Origin: an uncultured Pseudomonadota bacterium
GTDB taxonomy: Bacteria > Pseudomonadota > Gammaproteobacteria > Steroidobacterales > Steroidobacteraceae
Reading direction: 5' to 3'
NCBI GenBank assembly: GCA_903884105.1
Contig: CAISDJ010000073.1
Location: 46,566-110,565, forward strand
DNA length: 64,000 bases
Positions 33,951 to 42,909 of this stretch are shown piece after piece. Numbering within the stretch: the stretch's first letter is position 1; each line of letters begins with the position of its first letter. Below the pieces are notes generated by a model. The model was not told the DNA's origin. It searched no databases and worked only from the letters and a program-made list of their open reading frames with translations. The translations under genes and the position numbers were made by a program.

Positions 33951-34217
33951 CTAGAAACCGAATGGGTCGCGGCCGACAAAGCGCTCCGTTTCGACCGCTG
34001 CGCGCTCGAGGGTCTCGGCCGCCTCGCAGTAGCGCTTCCACAGCTCGTCCAGGCCGGAGAAACCGGAGTCCGCATACCGCGCGAACAGGGCATCCCTGGC
34101 GACCAGGTAGGCGGCGTACGCCTGTCGACTCAACTCTTCCAGCTCGCCCAGTTCTTCCTGGAAGGCAAAGTTGAAGACAGGAGGCTGATGCATGGAGGCA
34201 GAGTAGCGCGGCTGCAT
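33951..34217 (-). CDS. Small helical protein, function unknown
   Basis: The 88-residue product contains NFAFQEELGELEELSRQAYA followed by another amphipathic helix (LDELWKRYCEAAETLERAAV) and ends in RDPFGF. Composition is that of a genuine soluble alpha-helical protein. A start at 34193 (MHQPPVFNF) is equally possible; neither start has a strong ribosome binding site. It lies 36 bases after srkA on the same strand and may share its transcript. I do not recognise the family. Confidence 0.55.
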   Translation of the reverse strand: MQPRYSASMHQPPVFNFAFQEELGELEELSRQAYAAYLVARDALFARYADSGFSGLDELWKRYCEAAETLERAAVETERFVGRDPFGF

Positions 34218-34253
34218 GACAGCCAGTTATCAGATCCATGACAACTGCCGGCT

Positions 34254-35243
34254 TTACGAGAGCACGAGCGGCCCCTCCTCGACCGCGGCAATCTGCTCCC
34301 TGAGCGCGAGCACGTGTCGCTCCCAGTAGCTCGGCTCTGAAAACCACGGGAAGGCCTTCGGAAAGGCCGGATCCTCCCAACGCGCGGCCAGCCAGCCGGC
34401 GTAGTGGATCATGCGCAAACTGCGCAGACTTTCGACCAGCACCAGCTCGCGATGATCGAACTCGGCGAACTGCACGTAGCCATCGATGATCTGCTTGAGC
34501 TGCTGCCCCATTTCGCGTCGATTGCCGGAGATCAGCATCCACAGGTCCTGGATCGGCGGCCCCGTGAGGCAGTCATCCAGGTCGACGAAGTGCGGCCCGG
34601 TGTCGGTCCACAGCACATTCCCGGGATGGCAGTCGCCGTGCAGCCGGATCGACGCCACATCGCCCGCTTGTTGAACCTGCTCGTAAACGAGGTCAAGCAG
34701 GTCGGTCGTCACCGACTCGTACGCGGACGTGAGATGCGATGGAATCCAGCCGTCCTCAAGCAGGAACTCCCGCGGCAAGTCGCCAAAGCGCTCGATCGAC
34801 AGCTCCGGGCGATGCTCGAAGGGCTTGCGCCGGCCGGCCATGTGGATGCGCCCGAGGAAGCGCCCCATCCACTCGCGATCCTCGCGGGACCCCAATTCGG
34901 GCCAGTGCCCTCCGCGTCGCTCGAACACCGCGTATCGAAAGCCCTCGTGCTCGAACAGCGACTGCTGGTTGTACCGCTGAGGCGGGACCACCGGGATCTC
35001 CGCGTCCTTGAGTTCCCACGAGAACTCATGCTCCTCCAGGATGGCGGGCGTCGACCAGCGATCTGGACGGTAGAACTTGACCACGACGGGGGTGGCCTCC
35101 TCCAGGCCGATCTGGTAGACCCGGTTCTCATAACTGTTGAGGGCCAGCGTGCGCCCGTCACAGCGCAGGCCGAGTGCCTCGACGGCGGCAATGACCACAT
35201 CCGGGGTCAGGCGGTCATAGGGATGGTCGGTGGAGGGGTCCAT
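34254..35243 (-). CDS. srkA: Stress response serine/threonine kinase SrkA (RdoA/YihE)
   Basis: The 329-residue kinase has the family start (YDRLTPDVVIAAVEALGLRC), the N-lobe ALNSYENRVYQIGLEEATPV and VVVKFYRPDRW. The catalytic loop is LHGDCHPGNVLW and the metal-binding segment FVDLDDCLTGPPIQD. These match SrkA, which phosphorylates Ser/Thr in envelope-stress and thiol-redox (Cpx) responses; in E. coli srkA lies beside dsbA, and here a DsbC-like gene is close by. The open frame continues 89 codons upstream through the heptamer repeat, which I exclude because it is pure repeat translation (HRPPTT). AGGG sits too close to the chosen ATG, so the start is not certain. Confidence 0.88.
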   Translation of the reverse strand: MDPSTDHPYDRLTPDVVIAAVEALGLRCDGRTLALNSYENRVYQIGLEEATPVVVKFYRPDRWSTPAILEEHEFSWELKDAEIPVVPPQRYNQQSLFEHEGFRYAVFERRGGHWPELGSREDREWMGRFLGRIHMAGRRKPFEHRPELSIERFGDLPREFLLEDGWIPSHLTSAYESVTTDLLDLVYEQVQQAGDVASIRLHGDCHPGNVLWTDTGPHFVDLDDCLTGPPIQDLWMLISGNRREMGQQLKQIIDGYVQFAEFDHRELVLVESLRSLRMIHYAGWLAARWEDPAFPKAFPWFSEPSYWERHVLALREQIAAVEEGPLVLS

Positions 35244-35273
35244 CCCTGCATGATGACAGACAACCCTGAGGAG

Positions 35274-35434
35274 GGTGGTCGGTGGTCGGTGGCTAGTGGT
35301 CGGTGGTCGGTGGTCGGTGGCCGGTGGTCGGTGGCTGGTGGTCGGTGGCCGGTGGCCGGTGGCCGGTGGTCGGTGGCTGGTGGTCGGTGGCCGGTGGCCG
35401 GTGGTCGGTGGTCGGTGGTCGGTGGCCGGTGGCC
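35274..35434. repeat. 23-unit tandem heptamer array (GGTGGYY)
   Basis: Twenty-three consecutive 7-base units run without a gap: GGTGGTC, GGTGGCC and GGTGGCT, with one AGTGGTC at 35295. The unit length is not a multiple of three and no stop codon arises, so long artificial frames run through it in several phases. The G-rich strand is the plus strand and could form two-tetrad quadruplexes. It lies in the divergent srkA-galE promoter region. Confidence 0.95.
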
Positions 35435-35625
35435 TCATGAAGCTGGAGGCCGCCGAAGCCGGCCTTTCTCCTGCGAATCTATGACGTGCATGGGTCTGCT
35501 TTCTGCGCATCCGAGAGTCCCTCGCGACCGCCGGAACCGCAGAATGGGAGCGGAATCAAGGAACGAAGCACGTCCGCGTGTAACCATGGGGCCTCAGAAT
35601 TGCAGGCCCGGCTTTGCTGAACACC

Positions 35626-35660
35626 GACCACCAGCCACCGGCCTCTGACCACCGGCCACT
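35626..35660. repeat. Five heptamer units in inverted orientation
   Basis: GACCACC, AGCCACC, GGCCTCT, GACCACC and GGCCACT are the reverse complement of the array units at 35274-35434, with one degenerate unit. They end 18 bases before the galE start, so they would fall in the galE leader, and could pair with the upstream array. Confidence 0.85.
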
Positions 35661-35678
35661 TCGGAAGAGACTTCCCCC

Positions 35679-36674
35679 ATGACCATTCTTGTTACCGGCG
35701 GTGCCGGCTACATCGGCAGCCACGTCGTTCGCCAGCTCGGGGAGCAGGGTGAGTCGGTTGTTGTGCTCGACAACCTCTCCACCGGATTTCGCAGCGCCGT
35801 CCTGCACGGCAAGCTGGTCATCGGCGACACGGGCGATCGTGAGCTGGTCGGCAGGGTGCTGCGCGAACACGGCATCGAGACCGTCATGCACTTCGCGGCC
35901 CACACGATCGTGCCGGAATCGGTCTCCGATCCGCTCAAGTATTACGGCAACAACACGTGCTCGACCCGGAGCCTCCTGCAGTCCTGCCAGGACGCAGGCG
36001 TCAAGCAGTTCGTCTTCTCGTCAACCGCAGCGGTTTACGGCATTCCCGAAGGCGGTGTGGCTGCCGAAACCACAACGACCTCACCCATCAACCCTTACGG
36101 CACGTCGAAGCTGATGAGCGAATGGATGCTCCGGGACCTCGCCGCCGCCTCCGCACTGCGGTACGTGGTCCTGCGCTACTTCAACGTGGCGGGCTGTGAT
36201 CCTGAGGGTCGCATCGGCCAGTCGACGCTGAAAGCCACCTTGCTGACGAAGGTCGCCTGCGAAGCCGCCGTCGGCAAGCGTCCGCACGTTTCGATCTTCG
36301 GCACCGACTATCCAACTCCAGACGGCACCGGGGTGCGCGACTACATTCATGTCGAGGACCTCGCGAGCGCCCACGTCAAGGCCCTTGGATACCTGCGGCA
36401 GAATGGCGGCTCGACGACGTTGAACTGCGGGTACGGACACGGGTACAGCGTGCGCGAGATGCTGTCGACGGTCGAAAGCGTCAGTGGCAGGCAGCTCACG
36501 AAGATCGAAGAGCCCCGCCGTGCCGGCGACCCGCCGAGCTTGATCGCCAAGGCGGATCGCGTCCGCAGCGTGCTGGGCTGGAAACCGGCATTCGACAACC
36601 TCGACATCATTGCCCGCTCGCAATTGGCCTGGGAACAGCGGCTGCAGAAGGAGCCGGGGCTGCTGCAGAACTGA
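35679..36674 (+). CDS. galE: UDP-glucose 4-epimerase
   Basis: This 331-residue enzyme interconverts UDP-glucose and UDP-galactose. It begins MTILVTGGAGYIGSHVVRQL with the Rossmann NAD motif GGAGYIGSH; FVFSSTAAVYG supplies the catalytic Ser/Thr and NPYGTSKLMSEW the Tyr-Lys pair. DGTGVRDYIHVEDLASAHVK is the typical GalE substrate-side motif. GGAAGAG lies 11 bases before the ATG. Its leader contains inverted heptamer units. No other Leloir gene is adjacent, so it probably supplies UDP-galactose for polysaccharide rather than galactose catabolism. Confidence 0.93.
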   Translation: MTILVTGGAGYIGSHVVRQLGEQGESVVVLDNLSTGFRSAVLHGKLVIGDTGDRELVGRVLREHGIETVMHFAAHTIVPESVSDPLKYYGNNTCSTRSLLQSCQDAGVKQFVFSSTAAVYGIPEGGVAAETTTTSPINPYGTSKLMSEWMLRDLAAASALRYVVLRYFNVAGCDPEGRIGQSTLKATLLTKVACEAAVGKRPHVSIFGTDYPTPDGTGVRDYIHVEDLASAHVKALGYLRQNGGSTTLNCGYGHGYSVREMLSTVESVSGRQLTKIEEPRRAGDPPSLIAKADRVRSVLGWKPAFDNLDIIARSQLAWEQRLQKEPGLLQN

Positions 36675-36982
36675 CACCCCTCCTTCACCGCCAGCCCTCA
36701 AGCGCACTCCAGGTATCGACAGCCTCCGGCTGACGTCCGGGCACATGCGGCACCCGAGGCTGAACCGGCCTCCATTGCCGGCAGAGCTGCGGCCACAAGC
36801 GCGGCAAAGTCGCACCGGAACCGACCCACTAATTTGATTTATATAGAGATTATTGACTGCGCGCCGTCGACCATCAGGTCAAACTCGGCAACGGTCGCGC
36901 GCCATCCCGGGCTGCGCCTCGAGGCTGCTCGAGCAAGGCCAATTCGCCTCATAACGGGGCAGTACTGCTAGTATTTGGACCA
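36675..36982. other. Intergenic region before glrK, no gene seen
   Basis: The 308-base gap between galE and the sensor-kinase gene holds an AT-rich patch (TTGATTTATATAGAG near 36834) in otherwise GC-rich DNA. This is the most likely place for the promoter of the kinase operon, but I could not fix -35 and -10 boxes with confidence. No coding potential is evident. Confidence 0.45.
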
Positions 36983-38440
36983 ATGCGTCTGTTGCGGCCC
37001 CGCTCCCTGACCGGTCTGATGCTCACTGGCTTTGCGCTGGTGGCGATTCCGTTGCTATTTGCCGTGTTCAACTCGGCCGCCAAGGTGCGCAACCTGTCTG
37101 ACGACAGTGCTGCGCTGGTCCGGTCTGGAGTCGAAACAACCCACTATACCCAGCAGCTGTTTCAGCAAATTGCCGCCATGGAAAGGAGCGTCCGGCTCTA
37201 TCAGGTCCTGAATGATCCCGGCCTGCTGAACGTCTACCTGGACGCCCGCAACCGATTCAATGAAACGCTCGAAGCCCTGAACCGCCTGTCGAACGACGAG
37301 ACCCGGCAGGCTCATCTCGCGGCGCTGCGCAGCAGCCACCGCCTCATCGATAGCACGTTAATGGCGCTGCCTGCACCGGCTCCGGAAGCCCTCACCGCCG
37401 CGCTCGGTGCTTTCAACGAGATGTCTACCGCTGCCGGCAACCTCTCGATGTATACCGGCACCCAGATCGATACGGGCCTGTCGCGGCTCCAGGCGGCTAC
37501 CGAAGACACCCAGAAGTACCTCTTCTGGCAGTCGGCCGGCCTGATCCTGATTACTGCATTGCTGGTGGCCCTGTTCACATCGCTGCTGATGAGTCCGTTG
37601 CGCCAGATCGATCAGGCCATCAATCAGCTCGGCAAAGGCACCTTCTCGAAGGCCATCCTCGTTCGCGGCCCGTCGGACATGGTCTCCCTCGGCCAGCAGC
37701 TTGAGTGGCTGAGAATTCGCCTGCTCGAGCACGCGCAGGAGCGCAATCGATTCTTGAGGCATATGTCCCACGAGCTGAAGACGCCGCTCGCCAATATCCG
37801 TGAAGGCACCGAGCTGTTGATGGACGGCGCCGTGGGCGAACTGGACAGCAACCAGCGTGAAGTGACCACCATCCTGCGGGACAACAGCATCAAGCTGCAG
37901 CACCTGATCGAGAACCTGCTGTCGTTCAGCGCCTGGCAGGCAAGGCACACCGGCCTTGAGCTCAGCGAATTCAGGTTGCGCCCGCTCATCAAATCGACGC
38001 TCGAAACGCACCAGCTCACGTTGCTGGCCCAGAGGGTGCATCTCGAGCTGAAGGTGGAAGACATCGAGCTCAAGGCCGACCGGGCCAAGCTCAAGCTGAT
38101 CCTCGACAACCTGCTGTCCAACGCATTGAAGTACAGCCCGCGCGGGGGCACGATCTACATCCATGCCCGCGTTGAAATGCAGAATCTGGTGCTCGACATT
38201 GGTGACACCGGCGCGGGGATCCCGACGGACGAGCGGGCAGCGATCTTCGAAGCGTTCTACTCCGGCAAGGCGCCCCAGTCCGGCCACCTCAAGGGAACCG
38301 GCATTGGCCTTTCGGTAGTCTCGGAATTCGTCCAGGCACACGGCGGCAGCATCGACATTGTCGATGGGGTTTTTAAAGGTGCCCACTTTCGGGTACGGTT
38401 ACCGTTGATAGCAGCCACGGAATCGGTCGAAACAGCGTGA
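36983..38440 (+). CDS. glrK: Sensor histidine kinase, GlrK/QseE-like
   Basis: The 485-residue inner-membrane kinase has TM1 at about 11-30 (LTGLMLTGFALVAIPLLFAV), a periplasmic helical sensor of about 150 residues and TM2 near 185-205 (SAGLILITALLVALFTSLLM). A HAMP-like linker follows. The H-box is RHMSHELKTPLANI with His263, the N-box LILDNLLSNALKYS, and the ATP lid carries DIGDTGAGIP and GTGIGLSVV. The order kinase, small lipoprotein, sigma-54 activator matches glrK-qseG-glrR of enterobacteria, which senses envelope stress. Its stop overlaps the next start by 4 bases (GTGA). Confidence 0.88.
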   Translation: MRLLRPRSLTGLMLTGFALVAIPLLFAVFNSAAKVRNLSDDSAALVRSGVETTHYTQQLFQQIAAMERSVRLYQVLNDPGLLNVYLDARNRFNETLEALNRLSNDETRQAHLAALRSSHRLIDSTLMALPAPAPEALTAALGAFNEMSTAAGNLSMYTGTQIDTGLSRLQAATEDTQKYLFWQSAGLILITALLVALFTSLLMSPLRQIDQAINQLGKGTFSKAILVRGPSDMVSLGQQLEWLRIRLLEHAQERNRFLRHMSHELKTPLANIREGTELLMDGAVGELDSNQREVTTILRDNSIKLQHLIENLLSFSAWQARHTGLELSEFRLRPLIKSTLETHQLTLLAQRVHLELKVEDIELKADRAKLKLILDNLLSNALKYSPRGGTIYIHARVEMQNLVLDIGDTGAGIPTDERAAIFEAFYSGKAPQSGHLKGTGIGLSVVSEFVQAHGGSIDIVDGVFKGAHFRVRLPLIAATESVETA

Positions 38441-39165
38441 TCGGCCCCATGTCCACCCCCTTCCCTGACCTCAATCGTGCAGCTGCGGCGAAGAGCCGCG
38501 CTTCGCGCCACTGGCTGGTTCGCGCAAGCTCAACCATCGCGGCCGCGTTGGCATTGACCGCCTGCGCCGTGCCTTCGTCGAACCGTAACACTGCGGCGCC
38601 GGCTCCCGCCCAGAATGTTCCCGTCGATCTGGGTCCGCATCTGGACCTCATGTACCGCCTCAGCAGCAGTGAACCGGCGCAACAGGCAGACCTGATTCAC
38701 GAGGTCGAACGGGCCTATGCGGCCGCACCAACCACCTCGAATTCGCTGCGCTATGCGGTCGCACTGATCATGCCCGGGCATCCCGCGAGCAACCCGGCCG
38801 AGGGCAAGAAGATTCTGGAAACCCTGTTGGCGAACCCGGAACGCTTGCTCACGAACGAACGTCTGCTTGCGTCCGTGATGCTTCAGGAAACCACAGCAAG
38901 ACTCAAACTGGGCGCCGATTCCCGTCGCCTGCTTGCGACAGTCGACGAACGTACCCGCGCGCAGGCAAACTCGGACCGTCGCGCGCAAGGCTTGGCTGAT
39001 GATAATGCCCGATTGCGCAAGGCCCTCGAGGAGGCACAGGCCAAACTCGACGCTATCAGAGCCATCGAGAGGACTATCATTGAACGCAATCCTTCGCCCC
39101 CTGGTACCGCTGGGCCCCGTAGTGAACCCACAGTCGAAGCGCAAAGCCCGCCTGCTGGTCGTTGA
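38437..39165 (+). CDS. QseG-like outer-membrane lipoprotein of the two-component operon
   Basis: The product (242 residues from a GTG overlapping the glrK stop, or 238 from the ATG at 38449) has a lipoprotein signal ending LALTAC. The mature part has a helical domain (LDLMYRLSSSEPAQQADLIH) and a coiled-coil segment (LADDNARLRKALEEAQAKLD). It then ends in a Pro/Ser-rich tail. QseG in enterobacteria is a lipoprotein encoded between glrK and glrR that interacts with the kinase. Sequence likeness is limited, so the assignment rests on position and architecture. The 3' end overlaps the start of glrR. Confidence 0.72.
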   Translation: MIGPMSTPFPDLNRAAAAKSRASRHWLVRASSTIAAALALTACAVPSSNRNTAAPAPAQNVPVDLGPHLDLMYRLSSSEPAQQADLIHEVERAYAAAPTTSNSLRYAVALIMPGHPASNPAEGKKILETLLANPERLLTNERLLASVMLQETTARLKLGADSRRLLATVDERTRAQANSDRRAQGLADDNARLRKALEEAQAKLDAIRAIERTIIERNPSPPGTAGPRSEPTVEAQSPPAGR

Positions 39166-40474
39166 CGACGACCCCGGTCTTCTTCGCCTGCTGACGATTC
39201 GTCTGCGGGCCGAGAACTATGAAGTCGAAGCCGTTGAAAGCGCATTCGCTGCATTGGCCGCGCTTGCACGGGTTCGCCCCGATCTCGTCGTTACCGACTT
39301 GCGCATGGACCAGATGGACGGCATCGGTCTTTTGAAAGAAATTCAAACGCGCGCGCCTGGCCTCAGGGTCATTATCCTCACCGCTCACGGTACGATTCCC
39401 GATGCAGTCCAGGCCACGCAGAGTGGGGCGTTCGCGTTCCTCACCAAGCCGGTCGAAAAGCAGGAACTGCTTGATCAGGTGCAAAAAGCACTGCGCGTTT
39501 CCGGTTTCGCTGACACGACCGAAGACTGGCGTTCAGAGCTCATCACTCGCAGCTCGATCATGGAAGAGCGGCTGGCGCAGGCACACATGGTCGCCGGCAC
39601 TGATGCGCGCGTCATGATCACGGGCGAAAGCGGCACGGGCAAAGAAGTGCTGGCCCGCGCGATCCACAAGGCCAGCCCGCGTCGCAACCGCCCCTTCGTG
39701 GCGATCAATTGCAGCGCAATGGCAGAGAACCTGCTTGAAAGTGAACTCTTCGGCCACACCAAGGGCGCCTTCGCGGGCGCAACCCGTGACCATGCCGGCC
39801 TGTTCCAGGCGGCGGACGGCGGCACGTTGCTGCTGGACGAGGTCGGCGACATGCCGATGCGCCTGCAGATCAAGCTGCTCCGCGTATTGCAGGAAAATCA
39901 GATCCGTCCGGTTGGCAGCACGGAAGCCGTTCCCGTCAATGTCCGCATCGTTTCCTCGACGCACCGAGACCTGCGGCAGCAGATCATGGGCGGCCATTTC
40001 CGTGAGGATCTGTTCTATCGCCTCAATGTCGTGCAGATCGAGATGCCTTCGCTGGCCCGCCGGCGCGAGGACATCCCGCTGCTGATCTCGCACTTCCTGG
40101 AACGGATTGCCAAGGAAACGGGCCATGCCCGGCACATCTACGCCCCTGAGGCGGTCGAGATGCTGGTCAGCACGGATTGGCCGGGCAATGTTCGCCAGCT
40201 CGAGAACATCGTGCGGCAAAACGTGGCGCTCACCACCAGCCCGATCATCAGCGCGGAACTCGTGCAGAGTTCGCTCGGTGCCGGCAGCCCGCAGCGACTG
40301 CCCTCATTCGACGAGGCACGCGACGACTTCACCCGCACGTATCTCTCGCAGATCCTGCAGATCGCCGGCGGCAACGTCAGTCAGGCGGCACGTCTCGCCA
40401 AGCGCAACCGCACGGACTTCTACAAACTACTGGGCAGGCACCAGCTGACACCGGAAGACTTCAAGCAGCGCTAG
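39080..40474 (+). CDS. glrR: Sigma-54-dependent response regulator, GlrR/QseF-like
   Basis: The regulator has a receiver domain (RKARLLVVDDDPGLLRLLTI; phospho-acceptor in VVTDLRMDQMDG). The AAA+ domain follows with Walker A GESGTGKE, Walker B LLLDEVGDMP and the arginine-finger region FREDLFYRLNVV. A C-terminal Fis-type helix-turn-helix (QAARLAKRNRTDFYKLLGRH) completes it. The loop that contacts sigma-54 reads GAFAGA instead of GAFTGA. I chose a TTG start with GAGAGGA upstream; a GTG at 39122 is the alternative, and both overlap the lipoprotein gene. It should activate sigma-54 promoters in response to GlrK. Confidence 0.87.
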   Translation: MNAILRPLVPLGPVVNPQSKRKARLLVVDDDPGLLRLLTIRLRAENYEVEAVESAFAALAALARVRPDLVVTDLRMDQMDGIGLLKEIQTRAPGLRVIILTAHGTIPDAVQATQSGAFAFLTKPVEKQELLDQVQKALRVSGFADTTEDWRSELITRSSIMEERLAQAHMVAGTDARVMITGESGTGKEVLARAIHKASPRRNRPFVAINCSAMAENLLESELFGHTKGAFAGATRDHAGLFQAADGGTLLLDEVGDMPMRLQIKLLRVLQENQIRPVGSTEAVPVNVRIVSSTHRDLRQQIMGGHFREDLFYRLNVVQIEMPSLARRREDIPLLISHFLERIAKETGHARHIYAPEAVEMLVSTDWPGNVRQLENIVRQNVALTTSPIISAELVQSSLGAGSPQRLPSFDEARDDFTRTYLSQILQIAGGNVSQAARLAKRNRTDFYKLLGRHQLTPEDFKQR

Positions 40475-41241
40475 CGAAGCCAACGCCGCTCTGCAGACAC
40501 CACTTCCCACTGTTCGCCAGGGGAAGCCACCGCACAGCGCCAGCCGGGGTGCGCATCACGGAATTTCACGCGCCATCCGCCTTCCATGATGTCCGCGCGA
40601 CACCTCTCGATCCAGCCCGTTGACTCGTCTTTCGAAAGCGCAACGGAGAGTTGCCGCAGGTCGACCTGCAATCCTGAACCATGCCCCTTGAGTATCGCCT
40701 CCTTGGCTACCCAATAGCGAAAGAAACACTCAAGCCGGTTGTTCAGGCTTCGCTGCTCGAGGGCTTCCAACTCGCTTGCAGAAAAGCACAGCCTCGCAAC
40801 AGCCGCGTAGTCGACCACTGGATCACAGCGCTCAATATCGACCCCCAATGAGTGAATGCCGATCGCGAGAGCGCCGATTCCATTCGATCTGGAATAGTTG
40901 AACTCGATGGAAGCCTCTGCGCCGGTCACTGTCAACGCAGGCTTGCCGGCGTGACCGTACTCGAAACGCAGCGCTTGCGGCGCGATTCCCGCATAGGCTG
41001 AAAGCAACGAACGCATCAGGGCACGACCTGCGACAAAGCGCATTCGATCTGTGTCATTCCGGAAGCATGCGGCCCTGGAAGACTCAGCGCTGTCCAGCAG
41101 TGAATGACATCGCGCAATGTCGGATTGGCCAGCATCCAGAGAGCAGATCCACAAGTGAACTGTATCAGGAGCAACTGACAGCCGGGCCGATGTAGACACA
41201 CAGTGCGCAAGCTCAAGTGGTAAATGGCCAGCGTCCGTCAT
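40471..41241 (-). CDS. 4'-phosphopantetheinyl transferase (Sfp type)
   Basis: The 256-residue enzyme shows the Sfp-family motifs SLGVDIERCDP (magnesium ligands) and RYWVAKEAILKGHGSGL (catalytic Lys region). It installs the phosphopantetheine arm on carrier proteins; the obvious substrates are the two PCP domains of the adjacent NRPS. AAGGTGGGGA precedes the ATG. It is 12 bases after the exporter gene, at the end of the NRPS operon. Its stop overlaps that of the convergent glrR by 4 bases at a CTAG. Confidence 0.9.
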   Translation of the reverse strand: MTDAGHLPLELAHCVSTSARLSVAPDTVHLWICSLDAGQSDIARCHSLLDSAESSRAACFRNDTDRMRFVAGRALMRSLLSAYAGIAPQALRFEYGHAGKPALTVTGAEASIEFNYSRSNGIGALAIGIHSLGVDIERCDPVVDYAAVARLCFSASELEALEQRSLNNRLECFFRYWVAKEAILKGHGSGLQVDLRQLSVALSKDESTGWIERCRADIMEGGWRVKFRDAHPGWRCAVASPGEQWEVVSAERRWLR

Positions 41242-41253
41242 CCGATCCCCACC

Positions 41254-42909
41254 TTAAACCATCGACTCTGCCGCGTTTCCGAACGACGCTGCCCCTGTTG
41301 GAACAATCCTTCCCTCGTCAAGCTTGACCACGCGATCCCCGAGGTGGAAGTAGCCGTCATCATGCGTGATGACTACGACCGACTTGCCGCGCCGCTTGAG
41401 CTCAGGCAGCAACTCCGTGTAGAAGACCTTCTTGTATTCTGGATCCTGGTCTGCAGCCCACTCATCGAATACATAGATCCGACGATCTTCAAGATAGGCG
41501 GCAAGCAGGGCAAGTCGCTTTCTCTGCCCTTGCGACAACCCGGTTGTTGATAGCCAACCATCGCCAACAGACACCTTGTCCTGCAAGCGCAGAACCTCCA
41601 GGTAGCGCCTGGCAGCAGGATCGGCATTGACCCCTGTTCCAGTCACTAGCCGGCGGAACAGGTAGAAGTCCGTAAACACCACGCTAAATAGCTCGCGATA
41701 CTCTTCAGCCCGCGAATCGGTCACTCGCTGTCCGTCCAGAACGATCTGCCCACACTCCGGCTTATAGAGACCGACGAGCAACTTTGCAAAGGTACTCTTG
41801 CCACTACCGTTACCACCCACGACAAACACGGTCTCGCCCGCCTCCAGACGAAAGTCCAGAGGGCCGACGATGAATGCGCGCTCTCCAGAGTCCTGCGCTT
41901 TGTAGGCGAAGCCAACACCCCGCAACTCCAGGCTGTGCGCGAATCCATTACCAGCCGGGACCTGTGGCTTCAACCCCACATCCGCCAACTCCGCGAGACT
42001 CTCGATGCCCTCCAATGCAATCGATCCACGATGGATAGCAGGGAGGGAACCCAGAATAGACCAAGTCGGTGTCATCATGTACAGCAACCCGAAGATGTAA
42101 CTGACCATGGTCGCAGCAGGCATTTCGACCAGGTCACGAAATGCGAACAGAGCCATACCGATCAGCCCATAAAAGAGCGCCTGAGTCCATGCGTCACCAA
42201 CGATGTGTCGGCGCGTGGCCGCGAGGTTGCTCGCGCGGTAGCGATCCGCTGCGGCGCGCAGATCCTCGTGCAAGAACGCGTCGCGCCGACGCCCGTTCAT
42301 CAGCAGTTCTTTGATACCGGCAGTCAAGGATGCAAAAAGAGTGAAGAGCTCTGAGCGTGAATCCCGGGACGCCCGGTAAACCGGGATGGAACGGTCCTCA
42401 ATAGTCTTGTACGACAGCGCTCCGAGAATTGTTGCCATCACGACAATCATACAAGCCTGCCACGAGAGCCATGCCAGATACGCGACGCATCCCGCTAGCA
42501 CGGCGAAGTTCGTGACCAACATCGGCAAGCACTGAACCGCCCAAGTTACCGCCCCAACATCGTCCGTCAGGTGCGTGTTGATCCGGCCTATCCCTCGCAT
42601 CTCGAGGGAGCGCAGTGGCGTAGCCAGCACTTTCGCGCTGACCTTCAGAGACATGGACAAGATCGTGTCCTCGGAAAGCTTCACCAACTGGTAGCGGCTG
42701 AACGCATTGGTAAGGATCTTGCCAAGCACGAGTGCACCGAACGCGACAATCATAGCGGCATCTTGGCGGCCGCCTTCCCGGACCGCACTACCGACAAACG
42801 CGATGACGCCTGCGCTCAGCAGGCCAGAGGCTGCCGCGGTGACGACAATCAGAACCACCTGCAAGGGCGACCCCGCCCACAGTATCCGGGCGAGCGGAAC
42901 AATCTTCAT
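41254..42909 (-). CDS. Cyclic-peptide-type ABC exporter (PvdE/SyrD-like, fused TM and ATPase domains)
   Basis: The 551-residue protein has six membrane helices in the first 300 residues (VVLIVVTAAASGLLSAGVIA; VTNFAVLAGCVAYLAWLSWQ) and an ATPase domain. The latter has Walker A VVGGNGSGKSTFAKLL, signature LSQGQRKRLALL and Walker B RRIYVFDEWAADQDP. This half-size arrangement, with DEWAADQDP, is that of the cyclic-peptide/siderophore transporters. It should move the NRPS product out of the cytoplasm. Its start overlaps the NRPS stop by 4 bases, so production and export are tightly coupled. Confidence 0.9.
   Translation of the reverse strand: MKIVPLARILWAGSPLQVVLIVVTAAASGLLSAGVIAFVGSAVREGGRQDAAMIVAFGALVLGKILTNAFSRYQLVKLSEDTILSMSLKVSAKVLATPLRSLEMRGIGRINTHLTDDVGAVTWAVQCLPMLVTNFAVLAGCVAYLAWLSWQACMIVVMATILGALSYKTIEDRSIPVYRASRDSRSELFTLFASLTAGIKELLMNGRRRDAFLHEDLRAAADRYRASNLAATRRHIVGDAWTQALFYGLIGMALFAFRDLVEMPAATMVSYIFGLLYMMTPTWSILGSLPAIHRGSIALEGIESLAELADVGLKPQVPAGNGFAHSLELRGVGFAYKAQDSGERAFIVGPLDFRLEAGETVFVVGGNGSGKSTFAKLLVGLYKPECGQIVLDGQRVTDSRAEEYRELFSVVFTDFYLFRRLVTGTGVNADPAARRYLEVLRLQDKVSVGDGWLSTTGLSQGQRKRLALLAAYLEDRRIYVFDEWAADQDPEYKKVFYTELLPELKRRGKSVVVITHDDGYFHLGDRVVKLDEGRIVPTGAASFGNAAESMV

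Noticed and set aside
35274..35434. CRISPR-like array
   Set aside because: The units are 7 bases with no spacers and no cas genes are nearby.
35244..35510. N-terminal extension of srkA through HRPPTT repeats
   Set aside because: It is simply the translation of the heptamer array. Conserved kinase sequence begins at the ATG at 35243.
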